A DNA stretch of 12,388 bases from Immundisolibacter sp. (GTDB lineage Bacteria; Pseudomonadota; Gammaproteobacteria; Immundisolibacterales; Immundisolibacteraceae), in NCBI RefSeq assembly GCF_041601295.1, contig NZ_JBFIII010000088.1:1-12388 (forward strand), given 5' to 3'. The stretch's first letter is position 1, and each line of letters begins with the position of its first letter. The notes beneath the pieces are model-generated. The model had not been told where the DNA came from and did not search any database. It worked only from the letters and a program-made list of their open reading frames with translations. The position numbers and the translations under genes are program-made. Below are positions 1 through 6,545 of the stretch, piece after piece.

Positions 1-47
1 CCATGTTCGACCCGCCCCGCATCACCGGGTGCTTTGTCGCTCATCCT

Positions 48-97
48 CGCAATAGCTGCGGCTATTGCGGTGGTTTGCTTCGCGCACTCGGTGCGCG
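48..97. repeat. Two adjacent hairpins downstream of ybbP
   Basis: Two perfect inverted repeats lie back to back. The first has 9-nt arms at 48-56 and 61-69 (CGCAATAGC / GCTATTGCG) with a 4-nt TGCG loop. The second has 7-nt arms at 81-87 and 91-97 (CGCGCAC / GTGCGCG) with a 3-nt loop. They lie 40-90 nt downstream of the ybbP stop codon on the minus strand. Neither is followed by a T-run on either strand, so they are not textbook intrinsic terminators. They may stabilise the 3' end of the ybbAP transcript or be part of a dispersed palindromic (REP-like) repeat. The rest of 1-139 shows no convincing gene. Confidence 0.5.
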
Positions 98-139
98 GAT
101 GCGTGTCTGGGCATGTACGCAAACTTATAGCTTGAGGTA

Positions 140-2629
140 CTAGGTGCTGCGCAGGCTTTGCATCGGTGGAGTGGACAACACCTGCCGCACGCCAAGCGTC
201 CCGGTTACAGTCACCAGCGCGGTGCTCAGCAGTATGGCGGCTAGAATCGGCCAGGCGCTCGGCTGGTAGGGAATGTCGAGAAAGCGCACGCAGGCCACCG
301 CGCCGGCAGCCAGCGCCACGCCGCTCCCGAGTACGGCCGCGGCACCGCCCAGCAGGGCAAAACGCAGGGTATAGATGGTCCCCAGCTGGCGGCGGCTGGC
401 ACCCAGAGTGCGCAGCACCGCCGCTTCGGTCAGCAGACGGCTGCGCTCGGCCAGGACGGCGGCCAGCAGGACGGCGAGCCCGGCCAGCACGGTGAAGCCG
501 GCCAGAAACCCGGTGGCGCGGCTCAGGCGCGACACCATGTCCTGCAGGGTGCTGGTCATGGCGTCAAGATCAATCGCCGTCAGGTTGGGGTAGCGCTGAA
601 CCAGGGTGCGCAGCAACGCGTCGGCTTTGTTGGGGGCTATGTAGTAGCTGGTGACGTAGGTCGCCGGCAACGCGTCCAGGGCACCGGGCGAAAAGACCAC
701 GAAGAAGTTACTGCGCAGGCTCTCCCAATGGACCTCGCGCAGGCTGGTGATGACGCCGGTAACCTGCTGGCCGCTCACTTCGAAGGTGATGGTGCTGCCC
801 AGGCCCACGCCCAGGGCCTGCGCCCACTCGTCCTCGGCCGAGATTTGCGCTGGTGTTGACGGGTCTGCGACCGGATCGCTCCACCAACGGCCGGCCAGCA
901 GCGGGTTGTCGGGTTCGGGGTCGGCGCGCCAGGTAAGGTTGTTCTCGCGGTCCAGGTAGCGGCGCGCCCGCATCCCTGTGGCCGGTTTTGGCGGCTGGCC
1001 ATCGATGGCGCTAAGGCGCGCTCGCACCATGGGCCGCAGGTCCACACCCTGCGCACCACCGTCGACCAGCATGCGCTGCACTTCGTCACGCTGGTCGGGT
1101 TGCACGTCGATCAGGAACCGGTTCGGGGCTTCCACTGGCACGCGCAATTGCCACTGCCGTAACAAATCGGCTTCCACCAGTGCCGGCGCCAGGATCGCCA
1201 GTACGCCGAATCCCAGCGCCGCCACCGCGAGCACGGTATGCATGGGCGCGCGGCCGAATGCCGCCGTCGCGTAACGCCAGGCAAACGGCCCGGCCCCTGA
1301 CATTCGGCGTGCCAGCAGCGCCAGCAGACGCGCGCCCAAGCCGAACAGCGCGGCCGCCGCCAGCAGCAGGCCCAGTGCCACCAACCCGCGGTCGACACTC
1401 CCGCTGAGCCATCCATACACGCCAGCGCACAGCAGCAGAGCCAGGACCAGACCCCAGCCTTCAACCCCCGCGAAACCCCCGCCGCCCCCACTGGGTGCAC
1501 GCAGCACCGCCACGGGCGGCGTGCTGCCCAGGCGCATCAGGGGTGGCGTGGCGACAGCAAGGCTGACCAGCAACGCCAGCAGCACGGCTACAGGCAGTAC
1601 ACCAAAACTGGCTGGCGGCAGATCCGGGGGTATCAGTCCGCTCAGCAGCAGCGGCAGCAGCCGCTCGAGCGCATTGCCGGCGGCGGCCCCGAGCAGGCCG
1701 CCCAAAAGCGCAACGGTTGTTATCAAACCGGCGTAGGTCAGCAGTATCAGCCGCTGGCTGGCGCCCAGAGCCTTCAGCGTGGCCGCAGTCAGCAGACGGC
1801 GCTCGGTCAGGTTGGCTGTGGCCAGTACCACCGCCGCCGCCGCCAGCACGACACCCGCCAGGGCCACCAGACGCAGGAAGTCGGTCGCTTGCTGCGTGAT
1901 GTCGCGGGTCTCTTGGATGCCATCTTTGGCGGTTTCTACGGCAAGCTGGTCCGGCAGCGCGGCTTTGAGCTGCGCCAGCAAGGCGCTGCGGCTGGCCGCC
2001 GGTGGGTCGTATAGCAGCCGACTACGCACGCGACTTTGCGCTGACACCAGACGCGTTGCTGGCAGGTCGGACAAATTCATCAGAACCCGTGGGCCGATGC
2101 TGAAGGCGCCGGCCACGCGGTCCGGTTCGTTGGCAATGGTGCCGGCCACGGTAAACACGCTGTAACCCAGGTCAATGCGATCGCCGATGCCGATGCCCAG
2201 TTGCGCCAGCAGCACCGGTTCCACCCACAGCTCTCCGGTTGCCGGAGCGTGTTGCGCGCCATGGCCGTCGATCACGAGCTCGCCGAGCAGCGGATAGGCG
2301 TCATCGACAGCCTTGAGCTCAACCAGACGCAGGCGGTCGGCTGCTGAAGCCATGGTGGGCAGTTCCAGAACCGTGGCCGCCGGACGCAAGCTTGCCGGAA
2401 GGCCCGCCGCGACCGACCGCAAGTCCCGTTGCTCCGTGACCTGTACCGAGCCGCCCAGCAGAACCGCGGCGCGGGCGTCGATAGCGGCCTGGACGCGCTG
2501 GGCGAAACCGCTGACGCTGGTCAGCGCCGCGACGCCTATGACCACCGCCAGCAACATGGCCAGCAGCAACGGGTCAGGTCGTCGCAGTTCGCCGCGCAGC
2601 AAGCGGCCGGCGGTGCGCAGTTCGCTCAT
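140..2629 (-). CDS. ybbP: ABC transporter permease, YbbP-type (FtsX/MacB-like)
   Basis: Inner-membrane permease of a putative exporter or lipid/lipoprotein-type ABC system; the substrate in this family is not established. The protein is 829 aa from the ATG at 2629, close to the roughly 800 aa of E. coli YbbP. It has one N-terminal membrane segment (about 20-42), a periplasmic MacB-like domain (about 45-245), and FtsX-type membrane bundles around 250-365 and 705-820 with further segments at about 390-440 and 463-487. A second periplasmic domain covers about 490-700. The two FtsX units carry matching cytoplasmic motifs, LKALGAS (286-292) and LRTLGAS (739-745), which in this superfamily contact the ATPase. 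An in-frame ATG at 2692 would add 21 residues but lies inside ybbA. The ATG at 2629 is preferred because it follows the ybbA stop by 7 nt and starts with the usual short cytoplasmic segment. No strong Shine-Dalgarno is visible, so translation is probably coupled to ybbA. Confidence 0.9.
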   Translation of the reverse strand: MSELRTAGRLLRGELRRPDPLLLAMLLAVVIGVAALTSVSGFAQRVQAAIDARAAVLLGGSVQVTEQRDLRSVAAGLPASLRPAATVLELPTMASAADRLRLVELKAVDDAYPLLGELVIDGHGAQHAPATGELWVEPVLLAQLGIGIGDRIDLGYSVFTVAGTIANEPDRVAGAFSIGPRVLMNLSDLPATRLVSAQSRVRSRLLYDPPAASRSALLAQLKAALPDQLAVETAKDGIQETRDITQQATDFLRLVALAGVVLAAAAVVLATANLTERRLLTAATLKALGASQRLILLTYAGLITTVALLGGLLGAAAGNALERLLPLLLSGLIPPDLPPASFGVLPVAVLLALLVSLAVATPPLMRLGSTPPVAVLRAPSGGGGGFAGVEGWGLVLALLLCAGVYGWLSGSVDRGLVALGLLLAAAALFGLGARLLALLARRMSGAGPFAWRYATAAFGRAPMHTVLAVAALGFGVLAILAPALVEADLLRQWQLRVPVEAPNRFLIDVQPDQRDEVQRMLVDGGAQGVDLRPMVRARLSAIDGQPPKPATGMRARRYLDRENNLTWRADPEPDNPLLAGRWWSDPVADPSTPAQISAEDEWAQALGVGLGSTITFEVSGQQVTGVITSLREVHWESLRSNFFVVFSPGALDALPATYVTSYYIAPNKADALLRTLVQRYPNLTAIDLDAMTSTLQDMVSRLSRATGFLAGFTVLAGLAVLLAAVLAERSRLLTEAAVLRTLGASRRQLGTIYTLRFALLGGAAAVLGSGVALAAGAVACVRFLDIPYQPSAWPILAAILLSTALVTVTGTLGVRQVLSTPPMQSLRST

Positions 2630-2636
2630 GCCGGGA

Positions 2637-3302
2637 CTACTCAACCAGGCGCCCGGCATTGAGTGTGAGTCGCCGGTCGACGCGAGCGGCAAGCGCCTCG
2701 TCGTGAGTGACTACCACCAGGGTGGTAACGCGTTCGCGATTCAGGTCGAGCATCAACTCCAGCACCCCTGCCGCGCTGGCGGCGTCGAGGCTGCCGGTTG
2801 GCTCGTCCGCGAACAGCACCTGCGGCTGACCGACAAAGGCGCGCGCCAGCGCCACACGCTGCTGTTCGCCACCGGACAGGGTGGGTGGATAGTGCTGGGC
2901 GCGCTCGGCCAGTCCGACCCGATCGAGCATTTCGCGGGCGCGGTCGCGGGCATTACGCTCGCCACGCAGCTCCAGCGGCAGGGCCACGTTGTCGAGCGCA
3001 GTCAGGTTACCGAGCAACTGGAAATTCTGGAATACGAAGCCGACGTGGCCCCGGCGCAGGGCGGCGCGGGCGTCTTCATCAAGAGCCGTCAGCTCGGCTC
3101 CGGCAAGCCACAGGCGGCCAGCGCTCGGCAGGTCCAACCCGGCCAACAGCGCCAGTAACGTGGTCTTGCCGCTGCCGGATGGGCCGACGATGGCGCAGCG
3201 TTCACCGGCTTCGATAGCCAGGTCGACGGGCTGTAATATGTCCAGCCTTCCTTGCGGCGAGGTAACCCATTTGGCGACCCCCTGGGCGCGTATCACAAGC
3301 AT
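2637..3302 (-). CDS. ybbA: ABC transporter ATP-binding protein, YbbA/LolD-type
   Basis: Cytoplasmic ATPase that drives the YbbP permease. It is 221 aa, typical for the LolD/MacB/FtsE-like class. All nucleotide-binding motifs are intact: Walker A GPSGSGKT (40-47), Q-loop Gln92, signature LSGGEQQ (142-148), Walker B VLFADEP (162-168), D-loop SLD (171-173) and switch His200. The start is the ATG at 3302, preceded by AGGAG (3307-3311 on the complement) at 4-nt spacing. The gene is head to head with tesA, as in E. coli, and the two 5' ends overlap by 32 bp, so the ybbA promoter probably lies inside the beginning of tesA. It is co-transcribed with ybbP after a 7-nt gap. In E. coli this ATPase/permease pair is uncharacterised, so no substrate is assigned. 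Confidence 0.93.
   Translation of the reverse strand: MLVIRAQGVAKWVTSPQGRLDILQPVDLAIEAGERCAIVGPSGSGKTTLLALLAGLDLPSAGRLWLAGAELTALDEDARAALRRGHVGFVFQNFQLLGNLTALDNVALPLELRGERNARDRAREMLDRVGLAERAQHYPPTLSGGEQQRVALARAFVGQPQVLFADEPTGSLDAASAAGVLELMLDLNRERVTTLVVVTHDEALAARVDRRLTLNAGRLVE
3259..3262 (+). promoter_or_regulatory. Ribosome binding site that decides the tesA start
   Basis: GAGG lies 8 nt upstream of the TTG at 3271. It favours that TTG over the in-frame ATG at 3238, which would give a signal peptide about 11 residues longer than usual. The site lies within the antisense of the ybbA coding region. Confidence 0.55.
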
Positions 3303-3933
3303 TTGTCTCCTGTTGTGGGTGGGTTTCGCTCAGGCCGCTCCGACTCTGCCGCCTGGGTCTATCGTTGTGCTCGGCGACAGTCTGAGCGCGGGCTACGGGC
3401 TGCCCTCAGGCGCGGCCTGGCCGCAGCGGCTCGCCACGGCGCTGCACCAGCACAAGCTGCCCTGGACCGTGGTCAACGCAGCCATCAGTGGCGACACCAG
3501 TGCCGGCGGGCGGGCCCGCCTGGCGGCGCTGCTGGCCGCCGAGCAGCCGGTGTTGGTGTTGGTCGAACTGGGCGCCAACGATGCCCTGCGCGGCCAGCCA
3601 CTTGCCACCACGGGTGACAATCTGCGCGCCATCATCGGCCAGGTGCAGGCGAGCGGCGCCCGCGCCGGGCTGATTGGCATGGAAATTCCGCCAAACTTTG
3701 GCCCCGTCTACACGCGCCAGTTTCGAACCATGTACCGGCAGGTGGCCGATGACACCGGCGCACCGCTGCTGCCGTTTCTGCTGGCACCGATCGCCACCGA
3801 CCCGACGGCTTTTCTGGAAGATGGCATCCACCCCACGGCGGCTGCACAGGCGCCGATCGCCGAGCATGTGGCGGATTGGCTGAACGCCGCTTTTGGCCTG
3901 CCGCCACTTGCGCTCGCAAGCACCGGCCGCTGA
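3271..3933 (+). CDS. tesA: Periplasmic arylesterase / acyl-CoA thioesterase I (SGNH hydrolase)
   Basis: Secreted multifunctional esterase, lysophospholipase and thioesterase of the TesA family, expected in the periplasm. With a TTG start the protein is 220 aa (E. coli TesA precursor is 208). Residues 1-22 form a signal peptide with one early Arg, a hydrophobic core around 9-19, and cleavage after Ala-Gln-Ala. The SGNH blocks are complete: GDSLS (35-39, nucleophile Ser37), SGDTSAGG (73-80, oxyanion Gly74), GAND (101-104, Asn103) and DGIH (184-187, Asp184 and His187). The start is inferred from the GAGG site 8 nt upstream and from normal signal-peptide length; the alternative ATG at 3238 is possible. 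The gene is divergent from ybbA and overlaps its start. Downstream it converges on minE with a 20-nt gap. Confidence 0.92.
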   Translation: MATPWARITSICLLLWVGFAQAAPTLPPGSIVVLGDSLSAGYGLPSGAAWPQRLATALHQHKLPWTVVNAAISGDTSAGGRARLAALLAAEQPVLVLVELGANDALRGQPLATTGDNLRAIIGQVQASGARAGLIGMEIPPNFGPVYTRQFRTMYRQVADDTGAPLLPFLLAPIATDPTAFLEDGIHPTAAAQAPIAEHVADWLNAAFGLPPLALASTGR

Positions 3934-3939
3934 GCCGGT
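3922..3939. terminator. Hairpin between the convergent tesA and minE ends (weak)
   Basis: A 6-bp inverted repeat ACCGGC / GCCGGT flanks the tesA stop codon with a 6-nt loop and lies 15 nt beyond the minE stop. There is no T-tract on either strand. It may act as a bidirectional 3'-end structure, but this is only suggested by its position between converging genes. Confidence 0.25.
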
Positions 3940-3953
3940 CGGCGAAGGCCGCA

Positions 3954-4223
3954 TCAACCGCGAGCGCCCGCCGGTGAGTCCGGCAACGTGATGTTCAGCT
4001 CCAGAATGTCGCAGTCGGCCTGGCGGTCGACGTCCACCTTGACGGCGCTGTCGTCCACCTTCACGTAACGGCGGACCACTTCAAGCAGGTCGCGTTGCAG
4101 ATCAACGAAATATGCCGGCCGACTGTTCTCGCGCCGCTGATGGGCGATGACAATTTGCAGCCGCTCCTTGGCGACCGAGGCGCTCGGTTTGCGTCCGCTA
4201 CGCAGGAATTCGAAGATTCTCAC
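3954..4223 (-). CDS. minE: Cell division topological specificity factor MinE
   Basis: MinE stimulates the MinD ATPase and drives MinCD pole-to-pole oscillation, so that the Z ring forms at mid-cell. It is 89 aa, normal for the family. The N-terminal membrane-binding stretch is MRIFEFLR. The anti-MinCD region (about 14-30) includes the conserved AKERLQIVIAHQRR motif. The C-terminal topological specificity domain carries DLLEVVRRYVKVD and ends in the conserved ILELNITLP strand. The start codon is GTG, overlapping the minD TGA stop by 4 nt (GTGA), so translation is probably coupled to minD. The last gene of minCDE; it converges with tesA. Confidence 0.96.
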   Translation of the reverse strand: MRIFEFLRSGRKPSASVAKERLQIVIAHQRRENSRPAYFVDLQRDLLEVVRRYVKVDDSAVKVDVDRQADCDILELNITLPDSPAGARG

Positions 4224-5032
4224 GCCCGCCCTCCGCCGAACAGTCGTCGCAGCAAACCGCGCTCTTCGGTTACGAAGCGCAGCGGTTTCTGCTCACCAAG
4301 AAAACGCGACACGGTGTCGGAGTAGGCCAGCGCGGCGTCGGTGTTGGCGTCCAGAATCACCGGCGTGCCGGCGTTGGAGGCGGCCAGCACGGTCGCCGAT
4401 TCCGGGATCACGCCCAGCAGCGGTATTCCGAGAATGTCGCCAACGTCGTCCAGGCTCAGCATCTCACCCTTGCCGACTCGCTTCGGGCAGTAGCGCGTGA
4501 CTACCAGATGTTCGCGTACCCGGCCGCCCTGTTCGGCGCAACGGGTCTTGCTGGCCAGCAGCCCGAGAATGCGGTCCGAATCGCGCACCGAAGACACTTC
4601 GGGGTTGGTGACGACCAGCGCCTCGTCAGCAAAGTACATGGCCAGATGCGCGCCTTTCTCTATGCCTGCCGGCGAGTCGCACACGATGTAGTCGAATTCT
4701 TTGGCCAGTTCGTCCAGTACCCGCTGCACGCCGTCCAGGGTAAGAGCGTCCTTGTCGCGGGTCTGGGATGCCGCCAGGATCGCCAGCCCTTCCACGCGCT
4801 TGTCGCGAATCAGCGCCTGGTGCAGCTGAGCTTCCCCGTGGATGACGTTGACAAAGTCATAAACCACGCGCCGCTCGACGCCCATGATCAGGTCCAGATT
4901 ACGCAGGCCGACGTCGAAGTCGATGACCACGGTCTTGTGTCCGCGCAATGCTAGGCCCGTGCCAAACGCGGCACTGGTGGTGGTTTTGCCCACCCCACCC
5001 TTGCCGGAGGTGGTGACGATAATGCGTGCCAA
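4220..5032 (-). CDS. minD: Septum site-determining ATPase MinD
   Basis: Membrane-associated ATPase that recruits MinC to the membrane and oscillates with MinE. It is 270 aa, the same as E. coli MinD. It has the deviant Walker A KGGVGKTT (11-18, signature Lys11 and Lys16), the switch regions around DFDVGLRNLDLIMG (38-51) and CDSPAGIE (118-125), and a C-terminal amphipathic membrane-targeting helix (about 256-270, GLLRRLFGGG). The start codon is TTG at 5032. It is supported by exact alignment with the family N-terminus (M-A-R-I-I-V) and by an AGAGG site 8 nt upstream. The gene follows minC after a 44-nt gap and overlaps minE. Confidence 0.97.
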   Translation of the reverse strand: MARIIVTTSGKGGVGKTTTSAAFGTGLALRGHKTVVIDFDVGLRNLDLIMGVERRVVYDFVNVIHGEAQLHQALIRDKRVEGLAILAASQTRDKDALTLDGVQRVLDELAKEFDYIVCDSPAGIEKGAHLAMYFADEALVVTNPEVSSVRDSDRILGLLASKTRCAEQGGRVREHLVVTRYCPKRVGKGEMLSLDDVGDILGIPLLGVIPESATVLAASNAGTPVILDANTDAALAYSDTVSRFLGEQKPLRFVTEERGLLRRLFGGGRA

Positions 5033-5040
5033 GGCGTTGT

Positions 5041-5045
5041 CCTCT
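5041..5045 (-). promoter_or_regulatory. Ribosome binding site supporting the TTG start of minD
   Basis: AGAGG on the minus strand, 8 nt upstream of the TTG initiation codon of minD. There is no in-frame ATG at the position expected from homologues, so this site and the conserved N-terminus together fix the start. Confidence 0.6.
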
Positions 5046-5076
5046 GTACGGATTGTTTTGTAAGAGCGGAAATGAT

Positions 5077-5802
5077 TCAGAGCGCATTTATGATCAGATC
5101 TTCGCCTTCCAGGTACACCTGCGCCGGTTGGCCGTGTAGCGCCGGATCAATGTCGTCAGCCACCTGGTAGCAGCCGGCGATGGCGATCATCTCCGCCTCC
5201 AGGGCGCGGCAGTAGATACGGGCGCTGGTATTGCCGCGTAAGCCCGCCAGCGCGCGGCCGCGCAGCGGCCCGTAGACGTGAATGTGGCCATCGGCCAGCA
5301 ATTCGGCGCCGGGACTGACCGCCGCCAGCACCACCAGGTCACCGCGCGAATACACCTGTTGACCCGATCGCACCGGCTGGGTCACCACCCGCGTTGGTGC
5401 GGGTGCGGCGTCGGTCTGTTGCGCCTCCGCCTCTGACGCCGGCTCGGTCGCCGGATCTGGGTCGGGCGCGGTTTCGGCCTCCGGCGGCAGGCGTGTTTCG
5501 CCGAGGAAGCCAAAACCGGCCGCTGCGGCCGCTGCGGCGACTGTTTCTCCGCCCCCGCGTACCGCTACGGGTACGAAGCCGTGGCGGGCGACCAACGCGC
5601 GCAATCCGGCAAGGTCCAGTGCCTCGGCCTGCTCAAAATCGCCGAGGTCGATCAGCAGCGGGGCGCGGTCGAACATCGCCGGCGCCTGCGCCACCTTGGC
5701 GGTAAGGCCGGCGTCGATCGCGGACAAATCGGTGCTCAGCGGCTTCAGGATTGACAGCGTCACAAGGCTGCCCTTGAGCCGAAAGGGTGAACTTGAAGTC
5801 AT
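5077..5802 (-). CDS. minC: Septum site-determining protein MinC (FtsZ inhibitor)
   Basis: Inhibits FtsZ polymerisation away from mid-cell when recruited by MinD. It is 241 aa against 231 in E. coli. The N-terminal FtsZ-interacting domain covers about 1-100 and begins with the familiar FRLKGSLVTLSIL strand. A Pro/Ala/Glu/Asp-rich acidic linker spans about 105-137. The C-terminal beta-helix domain (138-241), which dimerises and binds MinD, carries PVRSGQQVYSRGDLVV, AELLADGHIHVYGPLRGRALAG and the IYC...AEMIAIAGCY segment. The ATG at 5802 matches the start of homologues. No clear Shine-Dalgarno precedes it. It is the first gene of the minCDE operon, with a 218-bp upstream region that probably holds its promoter. 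Confidence 0.95.
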   Translation of the reverse strand: MTSSSPFRLKGSLVTLSILKPLSTDLSAIDAGLTAKVAQAPAMFDRAPLLIDLGDFEQAEALDLAGLRALVARHGFVPVAVRGGGETVAAAAAAAGFGFLGETRLPPEAETAPDPDPATEPASEAEAQQTDAAPAPTRVVTQPVRSGQQVYSRGDLVVLAAVSPGAELLADGHIHVYGPLRGRALAGLRGNTSARIYCRALEAEMIAIAGCYQVADDIDPALHGQPAQVYLEGEDLIINAL

Positions 5803-5902
5803 GCACAGCTTGGGTTGGAGCTGCCGCGCACTGGCGGCGCCGATACCTTAGCAGAGGGCGCGGCGGGCGCCTAGGGAAACGCTAGGTAGGTTTGAAAATT
5901 CG

Positions 5903-5918
5903 GGCTCTGGCCAGAGCC
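5903..5918 (-). terminator. 16-bp perfect palindrome with short downstream T-run, possible terminator or attenuator
   Basis: GGCTCTGG directly joined to CCAGAGCC forms a perfect 16-bp palindrome. Reading the minus strand it is followed within a few bases by CGAATTTTC, a weak T-run. It lies about 100 nt beyond the end of the coiled-coil gene and about 100 nt before minC. It could end the upstream transcript. If the minC promoter is the one at 5942-5970, it would instead sit in the minC leader and act as an attenuator or protein-binding site. The poor T-tract makes either role uncertain. Confidence 0.3.
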
Positions 5919-5941
5919 GATGCGGCAGCCGTTAATGTAAG

Positions 5942-5970
5942 TAATTAATTATTAATAATTTTCTTGTCAA
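5942..5970 (-). promoter_or_regulatory. Candidate minCDE promoter
   Basis: On the minus strand a perfect consensus -35 hexamer, TTGACA (5965-5970), is followed after 17 nt by TAATTA (5942-5947) in a very AT-rich stretch that stands out from the GC-rich surroundings. The -10 match is poor (two of six) and a 16-nt spacing gives TTAATT instead. The minC start lies about 140 nt downstream. The assignment rests on the perfect -35 box, the AT-richness and the position. Confidence 0.4.
5947..5960. repeat. 14-bp perfect AT-only palindrome, possible operator
   Basis: AATTATTAATAATT is its own reverse complement and sits within the spacer of the candidate minC promoter. Such symmetric AT-rich sites can bind dimeric regulators or nucleoid proteins. 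No specific regulator can be named. Confidence 0.4.
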
Positions 5971-6020
5971 AAAATGTCCTGATGCTGATACTCATTCAGC
6001 GTCCGACAGTTTCCCGCCAA

Positions 6021-6437
6021 TCAATGAAAACCGCCCCGACGTGGTCGTCGACGCCAGCGCAGAGCGGGCAGAATCAAACCAAGTAGCATGCCCGCCCCCA
6101 GCACCCCGGCGCCGATTACCAGCCACTGGCGCCGTTCGTCCGTTTGCAAGGCCACCAGTTCGCCGCGCAGTCCGTCCAACTGGGCTTGCAGGGTCTGTAG
6201 CTGTTGTTCCAGTTGCCGGTTGTGATTGGCCAGTACGTCGGCCTGCGCCGCGGCATCCTGCAGCGTCGGCTGTTGCGCCAGCAGGGCTTCGTGTTCTTTT
6301 TTCAAGACGCGCAATGCCTGCACCGGGTCGAGCACCTCGGCGGTCGGCGGGTTCGCCTCAGCGGGCGCGCCAACGGCTGCCGGAGTGGCGGCCAGCAGGG
6401 CCAACGCGAGGGTAAGTGCACATCGGTTTCGGGTCAT
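6021..6437 (-). CDS. Small envelope coiled-coil protein, YgiM-like stalk without SH3 domain
   Basis: Uncharacterised 138-aa protein. Residues 1-23 form a signal peptide (MTRNR, then an Ala/Leu-rich core ending near AVGA). Residues about 40-105 form a Gln/Leu/Ala-rich coiled coil. A single C-terminal membrane segment (about 107-127, with the GVLGAGMLLGLILPALRW motif) is followed by an Arg-rich tail. The order coiled coil, then Gly/Leu-rich membrane helix ending in L-I-L-P, then basic tail resembles the C-terminal part of YgiM-type 'SH3 domain' proteins, but the SH3b domain normally present after the signal peptide is missing. It is predicted to be anchored in the inner membrane with the coiled coil in the periplasm. 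The ATG start at 6437 has no clear Shine-Dalgarno, but an extended -10 lies just upstream. Function unknown. Confidence 0.75.
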   Translation of the reverse strand: MTRNRCALTLALALLAATPAAVGAPAEANPPTAEVLDPVQALRVLKKEHEALLAQQPTLQDAAAQADVLANHNRQLEQQLQTLQAQLDGLRGELVALQTDERRQWLVIGAGVLGAGMLLGLILPALRWRRRPRRGGFH

Positions 6438-6467
6438 GGACAGGGACTCAGCGACAGATTAGCCGGC

Positions 6468-6476
6468 ATTCTAGCA
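6468..6476 (-). promoter_or_regulatory. Extended -10 promoter for the coiled-coil gene
   Basis: On the minus strand TGCTAGAAT is an extended -10 element: TGn followed by TAGAAT, five of six matches to TATAAT. Transcription would start near 6461 and give a leader of about 24 nt before the ATG at 6437. No -35 box is evident, as is common for extended -10 promoters. Confidence 0.45.
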
Positions 6477-6506
6477 AGTGCGCCATCTGTGCCCTGATCC
6501 GGGTCG

Positions 6507-6512
6507 TACAAT
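6507..6512 (+). promoter_or_regulatory. Possible -10 box for the GNAT-C39 / ATP-grasp operon
   Basis: TACAAT matches five of six consensus bases and would give a leader of about 27 nt before the ATG at 6546. No good -35 hexamer is seen at 16-18 nt, so the call is tentative. It shares the 108-bp divergent region with the promoter of the coiled-coil gene. Confidence 0.3.
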
Positions 6513-6545
6513 GCCGGTACGCCACGCTGTGAACTGCCCCTGGAC

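Noticed and set aside
1..44. Possible start of another minus-strand gene at the ATG complementary to 42-44
   Set aside because: Only about 14 codons are visible, the purine-rich GCGAGG directly touches the ATG with no spacing, and it lies beside a hairpin. It cannot be supported without the sequence further left.
3..143. 46-codon plus-strand open frame at the left edge
   Set aside because: It covers the two hairpins, has no visible upstream signal, and overlaps the end of ybbP. Probably chance.
3406..3957. Minus-strand open frame opposite tesA
   Set aside because: It overlaps tesA fully, has no ribosome binding site context, and no recognisable domain.
5964..5998. Plus-strand promoter-like pair TTGTCA and GATACT with 17-nt spacing
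   Set aside because: It would direct transcription antisense to the coiled-coil gene with no plus-strand gene until 6546. The same AT-rich block better serves the minus-strand minC operon.
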